A stretch of 64,000 nucleotides of DNA from an uncultured Bacteroidales bacterium (GTDB lineage: Bacteria > Bacteroidota > Bacteroidia > Bacteroidales > Muribaculaceae). A program made the position numbers and the translations under genes. Location of the stretch: positions 1-64,000 of the forward strand of contig CACYSG010000012.1 in the NCBI GenBank assembly GCA_902776955.1, written 5' to 3'. Positions 26,770 to 36,500 of this stretch are shown one piece after another. Each line of letters begins with the position of its first letter. Position 1 is the stretch's first letter. Under the pieces are notes generated by a model. It made no database searches, had not been told where the DNA came from, and saw only the letters and a list, made by a program, of their open reading frames with translations.

Positions 26770-28659
26770 ATGAAGTTCCACATAAGGCCCATATTAATGT
26801 TAAGCAAGAAAGTTTGTCTAACTCTCCTTCTGCTTTTCATTTCACCCAGCATCGCGAACGCTCAGTTAATCGATTTAGAAAGAGCCTACTCGTTATATTA
26901 TGCCGGGGATTACGAGACTTGTATTCAAGAAATTGATATTTTACGCAATAGTACAAGATCTTATGATAATGAAGATATCGCGGTGATTCTCTATTGTGGT
27001 ATCCAATGCTGTCAAGCGTACATAAAGCAATTGAAAAACAATATCAATTTCAATAACGAGAATTCATCTATTCTAATTAACAAAATCCACGATGTCTTGC
27101 AGCAAGAGTATAAGTTTGTCAGATATTTAGATGTCATTTGTAACGTTAGGCTTAAATATGCCCAAGACTTAAAGACAAAATACCGTTACCTGCTTCTCAA
27201 AATATTTTATAATCAAATCATAGCGGATGATACAGAGGATTCGTACTTTGCCAAAGAGTCGAAAAAATGTTTAAAACAGTTTGCCAAAGAAATATATCCA
27301 CATTTACAAAATGGAGAGTTCTCCATTGGTGAGATTATTTCGGGATATTCTCACATACTGTTATATTATACTAGGAACGGCAAGAAAAAAGACGTCCATG
27401 ATTGTATGTTCAACATCATCGAACCCTGGTTCTGCAATCAAGTCGTTAATAACGATACTATTTCAAAAGCCGAAAAATTAACCTTACTTCGAGAGTATAA
27501 GTCAATGGTCAATTTGATGAATGTTTTGTCAGAGTATGAGGATCTTTCTGATAAATACATAAATGACTTGACGAGCTTGAACATAAGGGCCAAAAATATG
27601 TCCTATTACCTGAATGGCAACGAGATGTACCGTGATCACATCCATGACCAATGGCAACAGATCCAGAAGGTACTGAAAGACGGGGAACTCGCCGTTGAAT
27701 TCTGTAATGCAAAAAGTTCAGACGAGCATGTGTTCGCTTTTATTTTTGACAATAAGAGCAAATACCCCAAGATGGAGTATTGCGGCCATAGCTATTGGGC
27801 AGGACGTGACGTGCATGGATTTAGCCATTTGTTGGAAAGATCAGGAATAAAAGAGTACACAGACGTTTATTACTCGAGTATTGAGGAAATGGCATTTATT
27901 GACATGGGACACAATGATCGCGCACACAAGCTCCATTCTATCTCAGAACTGCTGATGCCCGAGGTCAAATCGGTGTCATCACCTGTTGTATACTCGTTTG
28001 CTGACATCAATTTCACCCTAGGAGACTCCACAATCTATGACAATCACACCATGAGCAAAGGAGCCTTGACAACCGAGAAATTGAGGGGTGCAAAAGAAGA
28101 GCTACTGTTCATCAAGTCCATTATTCCGCAATCTCAGTTGCATACATTTGAACAAGACAATGCGACAAAACAAGCGTTCCTGTCACTATCGGGTCTCACT
28201 TTTGATATCCTGCATATTTCCACTCACGGATACTTCGATAAGGAAGGAAGCAGAGTCCAATCAATTGATAATCTCCTTTCATCTCTTGAGGGAACCGCAA
28301 TTTTAGATAATTGCGGCATAAAGCTAGCGGGTTATAATGATGATTTTGAGAGCGGTTACATTAACGCGACCGAAATAGCGAATATGGATTTATCCAATGT
28401 CGGGCTAGTTATTCTATCAGCCTGTGAAACCGGAACTGGAGGCACTCAACAAGGACATATCTATAGCCTGGCAGAGGCATTCCATAATGCCGGCGTCAGA
28501 TGCATCATTGCAACAACAACCGAAGTTGAAGACGATGATGCCTGCACTTTCTTTAAAGTATTCATGGCTGGAGTCGTTCAGGGTATTTCCTATCATGATT
28601 CATTTGTCAAAGCGCAAGCAGCATCAAGGAACCCAAAGCACTATGTACTATGGGAGTGA
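26770..28659 (+). CDS. Exported CHAT protease 2
   Basis: 629 residues, the shortest of the four CHAT proteins. A signal peptide-like segment ends SIANAQ (~32). The helical N-terminal region (~35-290) is poorly matched to TPR consensus but begins with one unit-like stretch (LERAYSLYYAGDYETCIQEI). The CHAT domain (~300-629) has His486 (ILHISTHGYF) and Cys552 (VILSACETGTGG). Near the end a Thr-Thr-Glu-Val-Glu-Asp-Asp stretch replaces the usual SLWxVxD segment, which may alter substrate choice. The gene has a lower GC content than its neighbours. It follows the PPC-like gene by 9 bp. Confidence 0.85.
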   Translation: MKFHIRPILMLSKKVCLTLLLLFISPSIANAQLIDLERAYSLYYAGDYETCIQEIDILRNSTRSYDNEDIAVILYCGIQCCQAYIKQLKNNINFNNENSSILINKIHDVLQQEYKFVRYLDVICNVRLKYAQDLKTKYRYLLLKIFYNQIIADDTEDSYFAKESKKCLKQFAKEIYPHLQNGEFSIGEIISGYSHILLYYTRNGKKKDVHDCMFNIIEPWFCNQVVNNDTISKAEKLTLLREYKSMVNLMNVLSEYEDLSDKYINDLTSLNIRAKNMSYYLNGNEMYRDHIHDQWQQIQKVLKDGELAVEFCNAKSSDEHVFAFIFDNKSKYPKMEYCGHSYWAGRDVHGFSHLLERSGIKEYTDVYYSSIEEMAFIDMGHNDRAHKLHSISELLMPEVKSVSSPVVYSFADINFTLGDSTIYDNHTMSKGALTTEKLRGAKEELLFIKSIIPQSQLHTFEQDNATKQAFLSLSGLTFDILHISTHGYFDKEGSRVQSIDNLLSSLEGTAILDNCGIKLAGYNDDFESGYINATEIANMDLSNVGLVILSACETGTGGTQQGHIYSLAEAFHNAGVRCIIATTTEVEDDDACTFFKVFMAGVVQGISYHDSFVKAQAASRNPKHYVLWE

Positions 28660-28723
28660 CTATAACCTGAATACTTATCATTAGAACGAACCAAATATAC
28701 AATCATTAAATATCAAAAAAAAT

Positions 28724-29257
28724 ATGAAAAAGATCTTCTTATTATTTCTATTGTTGATCACGCTTCCAATGGCTGCTCAAGACGAAGTAGTCAGAGAGGT
28801 CTGTGGAGTTCAATTTGGTGACACTTTTGATGATGCAAAAGTGAAAATCAGACAATTCTTTGAAGGCAGGCCGTCTAACTCGCCATTGGCGTCAGCTCTC
28901 CCTTCCACTCATATTATAATGGAAATGCCCGGATTATATGAAATAGAATGTAAGTATGAAAAATTTGAGGGAATAAAGTTTGATAACATCTATTTCAATT
29001 TTGACGAGAATTACAGATTAGAGAACGTTAGCTTCTGGATCTATTGCGACAAGAAGAAGGAAGCAAAAGCGAAACTCAACGAGGTTGCCGATAAGTTAAG
29101 AGCCAAATACACCCTGTATGAAGTTAAAGACGATAATGGCAATTTCGTGGGATATGGAGGCGGCATAAACTACAAGGACCACGATAAATGTGCTTTTTTC
29201 CTTAGAATCTTTGAAGATACTGATATTATCCTGTCATTTCGGACTAGTGGATACTAA
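28724..29257 (+). CDS. Exported protein of unknown function
   Basis: 177 residues. Clear signal peptide (MKKIFLLFLLLITLPMAAQ). The mature part is mixed alpha/beta with the segment GVQFGDTFDDAKVKIRQFF near residue 30 and a central helix rich in Lys and Ala (KKKEAKAKLNEVADKLRAK, ~105-125). I do not recognise a family. The GVxFGDTxxxAK opening resembles small periplasmic proteins of Bacteroidetes that bind cell-surface components, but this is weak. It lies between two CHAT genes in the same direction, so it is likely part of the same operon. Confidence 0.7.
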   Translation: MKKIFLLFLLLITLPMAAQDEVVREVCGVQFGDTFDDAKVKIRQFFEGRPSNSPLASALPSTHIIMEMPGLYEIECKYEKFEGIKFDNIYFNFDENYRLENVSFWIYCDKKKEAKAKLNEVADKLRAKYTLYEVKDDNGNFVGYGGGINYKDHDKCAFFLRIFEDTDIILSFRTSGY

Positions 29258-29288
29258 ACAATAGCAACTCTATAAAACATCTCATGTT

Positions 29289-30362
29289 ATGAAGAATAGT
29301 TTACTTTTACTCATTCTTTCGTTTGTGTGTGCACTCAGTGTTCACGCTCAGGACCCTTCAAAGATTGAACGGCTGTCACAGCAATATGACTATGCCCTTG
29401 CCAATGGAGATTATGCTTCGGCATTTCAAAACATCCTTGAACTGTACAATGAGACACATTCATTTGAGTCGGCAATTATACTCGCTTGCTACTTTTATGA
29501 AGGTATCGGCACCGAAAAGAATCTTGAAAACACAGCCATCTTGTATAAAAGCGTTGCCGATGCGACCCAATATGACCCAAATAACGAGCTGGCGCTTATA
29601 ATGATTGGATTTGCAGCAAGACAATACGCCTTAATGGATTACAGCATCAACGGTCGTTTCTCGGCAGAGTCGTTTAAATATTTACTAAAAGCCGACGAAG
29701 TTGCCGAAGACGCTCTAGCTCAGTTTTTCCTGGGGTACATTTATATGGATGAGGGTAATGAGTTCATTGCACCGGGCATTATCAGCAGCGATACTTCTAA
29801 AGCCATCACATATCTTGATCAGTCCTCTAAACGGAATTGCATCGCTGCAATGGTTCTTATGGGAGATATCTATGAAACTGCTGGGGATAAGGACAAGGCT
29901 TTTGCATACTGGAAACGAGCCGCAAACACTCCCATATTTGATGAATCATTGATTGGAGGAGATGTTAGCAGCGTACTCGTTAATCCCAACTCAAAGAATA
30001 GCCCAGTTACAGTTTACGCCCAAAACGAAGCCTTCTATCGACTGGCGAAGTATTATATGGACATGAACGATACTGACAATGCTATTGTATGGGCAAGAAA
30101 AATCACTTATGATGATCCGTTGTTTCTGGATCAAAAGGCCTTCTGTTATGCCGCCAATGGCCAAAAGCAAGAAGCCATTGAAATCTATATGCATGAATAT
30201 GAATTGACACAGGAAACCGACGTCATTGCCCGTTTGGCAATCACCCATTACGTCTTGTGGCATGACCAGGAAGAAGCACTTAGGCTGTTAGAACATATCA
30301 AAGCCCTTGGTGATACCCGTGCACAACAGGTTATTGACATGATTAATTCTGGAGAGTACTAA
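29289..30362 (+). CDS. Exported Sel1/TPR repeat protein
   Basis: 357 residues. Signal peptide ending SVHAQ (~21). The remainder is built of Sel1-type alpha/alpha repeats: ACYFYEGIGTEKNLENTAI (~64), QFFLGYIYMDEGNEF (~147) and MVLMGDIYETAGDKDKAFAYWKRAA (split by a loop, ~190-212), with two more degenerate units to the end. Such repeats bind other proteins. Its position 3 bp before the third CHAT gene suggests an adaptor or regulator for the CHAT proteases in the periplasm. No catalytic residues are evident. Confidence 0.8.
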   Translation: MKNSLLLLILSFVCALSVHAQDPSKIERLSQQYDYALANGDYASAFQNILELYNETHSFESAIILACYFYEGIGTEKNLENTAILYKSVADATQYDPNNELALIMIGFAARQYALMDYSINGRFSAESFKYLLKADEVAEDALAQFFLGYIYMDEGNEFIAPGIISSDTSKAITYLDQSSKRNCIAAMVLMGDIYETAGDKDKAFAYWKRAANTPIFDESLIGGDVSSVLVNPNSKNSPVTVYAQNEAFYRLAKYYMDMNDTDNAIVWARKITYDDPLFLDQKAFCYAANGQKQEAIEIYMHEYELTQETDVIARLAITHYVLWHDQEEALRLLEHIKALGDTRAQQVIDMINSGEY

Positions 30363-30365
30363 TTT

Positions 30366-33300
30366 ATGAAAGCAATTATAGCCGTTCTGTGTCTGTATTT
30401 ATTCATCCCTTGTGTAATAAAAGCTCAAGACGAGAATCCAGATCCCAAACAACAACTAGAATATAATCAATGGAGAAGCGAGTTTATCGATGAGGTCTCC
30501 AGTGTTCAGAACCCATTGATGGAATTCAATGCGATTTACGAAGGGATCCGTTCAAACAAAAATCTCTCATTTGTTGAACGATACCAAAAATGTCGCAAGT
30601 TGATTCGGCTAGCCTATACCGACCAAGTTAAAGGACAAATTGATTATCCTCAAGTGCTTAGAGTACTTGGTAATTATTTTTGGAAAGAATACAACGATAC
30701 CATTCTAGCGGCCACATTGCAGTTGGAATCAAACCGATTAACCATTGAAGACAATCTCACCTTTGATGATATCGGCAGGATTCATTCGATGGCAACAAAT
30801 TCGTTGTTCGCTAACTTCAAGAATGACCGGGAAGCTGCATTAAACATATTATGGCCTTCGGCCTATTTGTTCGGATGTCATGGCCTTGCCACACGCATGA
30901 TATGTGACTTGGCGTCGTCTTACTTTCATCAAAATGATTTTCTTGCAGCAAACTATTATCAGCAACGGGCTGAATTATGGAAAAACGCCTATGTCAATGA
31001 TGCAAATACCAATCTTGCGATTGTTGTGAATCGAGAATTAGAGATTTACGATGAATTGAGCAAACGTAACTCCATTTACCTGCAATCGGTCTTCCAAAGT
31101 GATTTAACTCCTCTTGCCCAACAAACTCGAGAATATATTCTTCCAGTCATGGAAGCCACCCAAAATGATGATATCGTTTCAGCTTATTATTTTCGAGAGA
31201 TTGGTATTGATTATATGAACAAACAAGAGCTCAGCTATGCTGTGCATTTCTTCTCTCGTGCGGCAAACGGCTTCAAGAACTCGAATTTATCAAAATCTGA
31301 TCTGCTCTTTTGCTCTAACACATATTATTTCCTCGGCATGTCGTTTCGCAATCTCGGCCAGTTCCAAAATGCGAAACTCGCTTTTTCAAACACATTAGAG
31401 ACACTGAAAAGATATGACGGGCTAACAATGACAGAAATGCTGGCAAAAATCATGCTGGCACAAACAATGCTTGATGCAGATGAAGAGTATTCGGCACTAA
31501 AACTAATCAACGAGTTACAAGATTTCTTATTAAACGAGGATGCATCTTACTATCTCGACTTCTTACCCAACATCGGCTTTGATTTCACCACAAGGCAACA
31601 ATGTCTCATAGTGCCATTTCTTGTGTTCCTACAAACCAAGGGCTCATGCCTTATCGGCGAAGATGATGAGAAGGCGGCAAACTGTTTTTTAGGCGTTCAA
31701 GCATTACTCGAGAATTATCAGATGCAAGATAGCTACACCTACTATCATAACAAAGTGGACATCGCTAGGCAGTTCGTCACACTAAATGAACTGGAAAAAG
31801 CTAAAAACGAGCTCAACAATTGTGTATCCGCATATAAAAAGCAGAAAAAGGTAGAGGTATCGGACGTTATGAAAGCCTACAATCTATTGGGAAAGATTGC
31901 ATCAATAGAGCAGAAGACTAAACTCATGTCTCAATATTATTCTCAAGCCTATCAAACGATTGTGGAGTATGCCACATCACAACTATTCACCATGGACGAG
32001 AATGAGCGATCTCAGTTCTGGGAGACGATAAAAACGGCCCTCAACGAGACTATGAAAGAATGCATCCTTCACAGTAAAGATGATGACTCCCTAGCCGAAA
32101 TCGCCCTTAATTGCTCCATGTTCATGAAAGGGCTTCTCCTACAATCTTCCAACAACCTTCGTGATATTGTATATGACATAGGTGATCCATCACTCGTATC
32201 TCGCTATGAACAATTGATTCTTGAAAAAACCTGTCACCCCACCCGATTCTTTTCGGAAGACGCTTTCAATGATGTTGAAGAGCTTGAATTGCTACATGAT
32301 TCCCGTATCATCAATCGAATGAATCAAGTGAAGCAGAATTTCTTTGTGAAAGCCAAAGACATTAAAGATCATCTAGGGAAAGATGATGTTGTTATTGAAT
32401 TCACAGAAATTGAAAACCAATTCAACGATCACTCTATTATTACCGATGACAAACAATATTGGGCTATCGTGATGACGGCTAATAAAAAACCGACGTGCGT
32501 ACAGCTTTTTAGAGAGAAGCAGTTAAGATCGATATCTCTAATCACTGATTCCAAATTATACCCATTAATATGGACTCCGCTCAACTCTCACATTGACAAT
32601 AAGTCAAACATCTATTTCTCTCCAACAGGAGCAATCCACAAGTTTCCTATTGAGTATTTATCAACACCCGATGGGAACATTATGGCCGAAAGCTATCATA
32701 TTCATCGCCTCTCGTCGATAAAAGAGCTTCTCAACAAGAAGCAGACGATTGATTTAAGCCCTGTCGTATTATTCGGAGGACTTCTTTACGATGTGGGTGA
32801 CCAAACATGGAAAGAATGGGAACGTGAAACTTTGCCTCAGAATAATCATGGCTCGTTTCAAGACCGCTTCAGGTCATATGACAAGACCCGTGGTGCCGTG
32901 AGGGATGAACTTGAAGGTTCCAAGCGTGAAGTGGAATTCATTGACAATTTACTGACAAAAAATCAAATCCAATGTGAACTCTATGAAAACGACAAGGGAA
33001 CAGAACACCAATTTCGCTCTTTATCAGGAAAAGACGTGAAGGTTCTGCATCTCGCCACCCACGGTTTTATAGATTCTTCAACAGAACAGAGTTCTAATGA
33101 ATACGCTCTCTTGAGCCAAACGAATCTATGGCTATCAGGAGCCAAAAATGCAATACTCACGCCCGAGATAGTTCCTCCAGGTGTCGAGGATGGCATATTG
33201 ACCGCAAGAGAAATCGTTTCGGTAGATTTAAGGTCTGTCAACCTGGTTGTCCTCTCTGCTTGTCAGACTGGTATGGGCACCATTAATTCCGATGGAGTGT

Positions 33301-33533
33301 TTGGTCTGCAACGCGGTTTCAAAAAAGCAGGAGCCAAATCCATACTTATGAGCCTGAAAGACGTTCACGATACTCCAACTGAATTACTAATGAAATTTTT
33401 CTATAAGAACATATATGAAAGCCATCTCCCTGTTCAAACCGCGTTAATCCGCGCTCAGAGAGAACTCAGAGACTCAGGCTACACTAATCCAGAGGACTGG
33501 GCCGCTTTCATCCTGCTTGATGGACTTGATTAA
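30366..33533 (+). CDS. Exported TPR-CHAT protease 3
   Basis: 1055 residues. Signal peptide ending CVIKAQ (~20). A long TPR-like superhelix covers ~50-620 (for example YYFLGMSFRNLGQFQNAKLAF, split over ~320-340). The CHAT domain (~680-1055) has a PTGAIHKFPIEYL strand typical of the family, His899 (VLHLATHGFI) and Cys966 (VVLSACQTGMGT), followed by GVFGLQRGFKKAGAKSILMSL. The dyad is intact. It closely resembles the Bacteroidetes CHAT proteins that are usually cytosolic but here carries an export signal. It lies 3 bp after the Sel1 gene. Confidence 0.88.
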   Translation: MKAIIAVLCLYLFIPCVIKAQDENPDPKQQLEYNQWRSEFIDEVSSVQNPLMEFNAIYEGIRSNKNLSFVERYQKCRKLIRLAYTDQVKGQIDYPQVLRVLGNYFWKEYNDTILAATLQLESNRLTIEDNLTFDDIGRIHSMATNSLFANFKNDREAALNILWPSAYLFGCHGLATRMICDLASSYFHQNDFLAANYYQQRAELWKNAYVNDANTNLAIVVNRELEIYDELSKRNSIYLQSVFQSDLTPLAQQTREYILPVMEATQNDDIVSAYYFREIGIDYMNKQELSYAVHFFSRAANGFKNSNLSKSDLLFCSNTYYFLGMSFRNLGQFQNAKLAFSNTLETLKRYDGLTMTEMLAKIMLAQTMLDADEEYSALKLINELQDFLLNEDASYYLDFLPNIGFDFTTRQQCLIVPFLVFLQTKGSCLIGEDDEKAANCFLGVQALLENYQMQDSYTYYHNKVDIARQFVTLNELEKAKNELNNCVSAYKKQKKVEVSDVMKAYNLLGKIASIEQKTKLMSQYYSQAYQTIVEYATSQLFTMDENERSQFWETIKTALNETMKECILHSKDDDSLAEIALNCSMFMKGLLLQSSNNLRDIVYDIGDPSLVSRYEQLILEKTCHPTRFFSEDAFNDVEELELLHDSRIINRMNQVKQNFFVKAKDIKDHLGKDDVVIEFTEIENQFNDHSIITDDKQYWAIVMTANKKPTCVQLFREKQLRSISLITDSKLYPLIWTPLNSHIDNKSNIYFSPTGAIHKFPIEYLSTPDGNIMAESYHIHRLSSIKELLNKKQTIDLSPVVLFGGLLYDVGDQTWKEWERETLPQNNHGSFQDRFRSYDKTRGAVRDELEGSKREVEFIDNLLTKNQIQCELYENDKGTEHQFRSLSGKDVKVLHLATHGFIDSSTEQSSNEYALLSQTNLWLSGAKNAILTPEIVPPGVEDGILTAREIVSVDLRSVNLVVLSACQTGMGTINSDGVFGLQRGFKKAGAKSILMSLKDVHDTPTELLMKFFYKNIYESHLPVQTALIRAQRELRDSGYTNPEDWAAFILLDGLD

Positions 33534-33572
33534 TCAAATTTAATTACAACAAAGCAAATAAATATAATCACT

Positions 33573-36500
33573 ATGAGTCTCATGTCAAATCGTTTATATT
33601 CTATACTACTGGTTGCACTATTCTCTATCATGACCTCAATATCATGTTACTGCGCTGTAAACGTTAATGATGAGAGCGAATTGATAAAGGCGGTTGCCGA
33701 TGCGTGTGTCTCGGGAAGTCGTGAAGCCGTCGATTGCCAATTACTGAGACAGGGAGGCGAGGTATTAGGATTGTCCGAATTGACCGAATTGGCGCAAATA
33801 CTTGAGGACAAAACACTTGATTCAAAGAACAAGCACAAAATTGCCGCGGCATCAGCCTTACTCCAATATTGCGAACAGAAATATGGAGAAGGTTCGTTCC
33901 AAGCGATTGTATCACGCCGTTGCTATATCGCTGCAGCATGGATGACTTTGTGTCCCGAGGTGCGAAAAAACGCAAAGAAGAATGCTGAACTGGCCAAGAC
34001 CTTATCTGCCAAGAATCCCCGTAACGAGCAATACAAAATCCTTGAACTGGTCACACGACTTGAACTAATCAGCTCATCTGAACCATTCGATGAGGACAAG
34101 CCCGAGAACTGGAAAGAATTATGGAACGTCATTAAAGAAGCTGCTCCTTTTTTGGAAAATGGACGATGTGATTCTCAAGAACTGATTGACTTGCGTTCAT
34201 ATATATTTAATTTGAGGCTCAGAAACACCTCCTATGAAGACTATGCTCTTGTTTATCTCATGGATAGTATCTTCCATGACGATTTACCTAAATCTGTATT
34301 CGATGATATTGAAGTGTTTCTTACTCAAACTTGGGAAGGAAGCAAACGACTCAGGGGGCAAGATGACTTTCAAACCTTGAATCTCGAGTTTCAATTATTG
34401 TCGCTGCAAGTCCACTATCAGTTGGGAGATTATAACAAACTGCATGGACGCATCAACGAGATACAAAAGAAGATGGAGGCATATTATCCTGAAGGAGACC
34501 TGAATCCTGTTATCGCCGAACTTCTCAAGTGGGATTGCGACATCGTGTACGGGAAGAACATGTACGAACTCATGAGTCCAACTTCTGTACTGCAAAAGAT
34601 TGCAGACTTCAGCGGCGAGGAGAGTGAAACTTATCTCACACATCTGAGCCAAATCATGAACCAACAGCTTGCCGTCAATCCCGATAAAGCGGCCGCACTA
34701 TGTAAAGAAATCCGTCAACTAGCTGAGAAGATGTACACCTCTAGCTCAGATGAATATGGATATATCATGATGAATATGTTCTATGCGATGCAGGCTTTGT
34801 CAACCCAGAATCCACAGCTGCTCCAAGAATATATTTCAGACTTCAGTAAATACTACCGAGATCATCATCGGCCCACATGGCTATCTATCTCAATCGGTCG
34901 GAATTTTTCCAAAAATCTATCTGAAGTATTAAAACAATTCGATTTAGCGGATGAAATCTATGAAATATCATTTAACGACTTGAGTCAAATAGTCAATAAG
35001 AATTCTCCACTATACGCCTACTGCTCCTATGACAAGGCCCAAATTCAAGCCGGTTCCTCTGATCCTGCTATTCAACAAGCAGCCGAGCAGACATTTAAAG
35101 AGACATTGCACCTTTTCAAACAATGGCACATGGGGACGGCTCATATATGCTATTATTATTCGCAATTGCTCTTTTCTCATCATAAGTACCAAGAAGCCAT
35201 TAAAGTTATACGTCAAGGAATATCCGATTGCATCCCCGGCAAAGAAGATATTTGGCGTTGCCACCTACAAATGTATCTTGCCAATAATGGGCTTTATAAT
35301 CCTTCCATGTCCATGAGCAAGAAACAAATTGATGAACTTTACCAGCAAGCCATTCCTGCATTCATGCAACAAACAAATCATGATGGAATTTTCCTTGACG
35401 GGTTTAGAATGATTGGTGATTATTATCGAGAGGACAAACGTTATAATGAAGCAGAAAAAATCTACCAACAAGGTATAGAATATGCTGAGCATAACCCAGT
35501 AAACGCTCAACGTCAAGAATACGTCCTGTTAATCAGCAACTTGAATAGCCTCTATATCTACTATATGCGGGATCTTGACAAAGCAGAGCAATTGATGGAT
35601 GGAAAGATTGAAGCATTGCAGAACGATCCGTATTTTGATAGACATGATTTATTGCTTCAACTCATGTGGGACCGTTACTTCATGATTAGCAGCAAAGCCG
35701 ACATGATGTTGAGGATGAATGCCTTAATATCAATTCAACGTGAGATAGACCTGGTAATTCAACGCAGTGGGAATAATGAGTTTCTCTTCTATCAATACTA
35801 CATGCCACTAGTCTCGGAGTTTATCTCTACTTTTGATTCATGGTCCTCATCCCAGAATGGACTCGCAAATGCTTCAGCAACAGATGAAGCATCAAGGCTG
35901 GAAATTGATTTATACCGCAAAGCCTATTCTTATCAGCGAGAAACCTTCAAAAATCAAATACCGCCGATTCTGGCTTTTCTTGAGGAGAGTCTTATGAGAA
36001 ATAATCCCGATTACCTGGATGATGTTTCAGCGATTCAACTCTATTCTACAATGAGCGACTACTACCTCACAATTGAAAACGACACTGCCAAAGCTGATTA
36101 CTATCTGCAAAAGCTCACTTTATCCAAAGAACCCTACAACCGGTTCATTGGATTATTTAGCCTTGCAAAACTGAGAACAAAACAGAGCAAATACACCGAA
36201 GCCGCTCAATTACTTGAGCAAGCAAAAAAAACATCATCACAGATTACTTACGGTTTGAACGGTATTGATAGCCAAATTGGATTTAACTTATTGATGTTTT
36301 CCACCTATTATTTATGCGGGAAATATGAAGAAGCTATTCAGCCTGCTCGGGATCACTTCAAATTTCAACAACAAATAGTTCAACAAAACTTTGACCTGCT
36401 TACCCAAAGCGAACGCGAGCTATTTGTCAATGAAAAAGGAGGAGCAGGAAGTGACGGACTGCTATTGCTACTCCCCCATTTCCCAAAGCGTTTGTCTGGA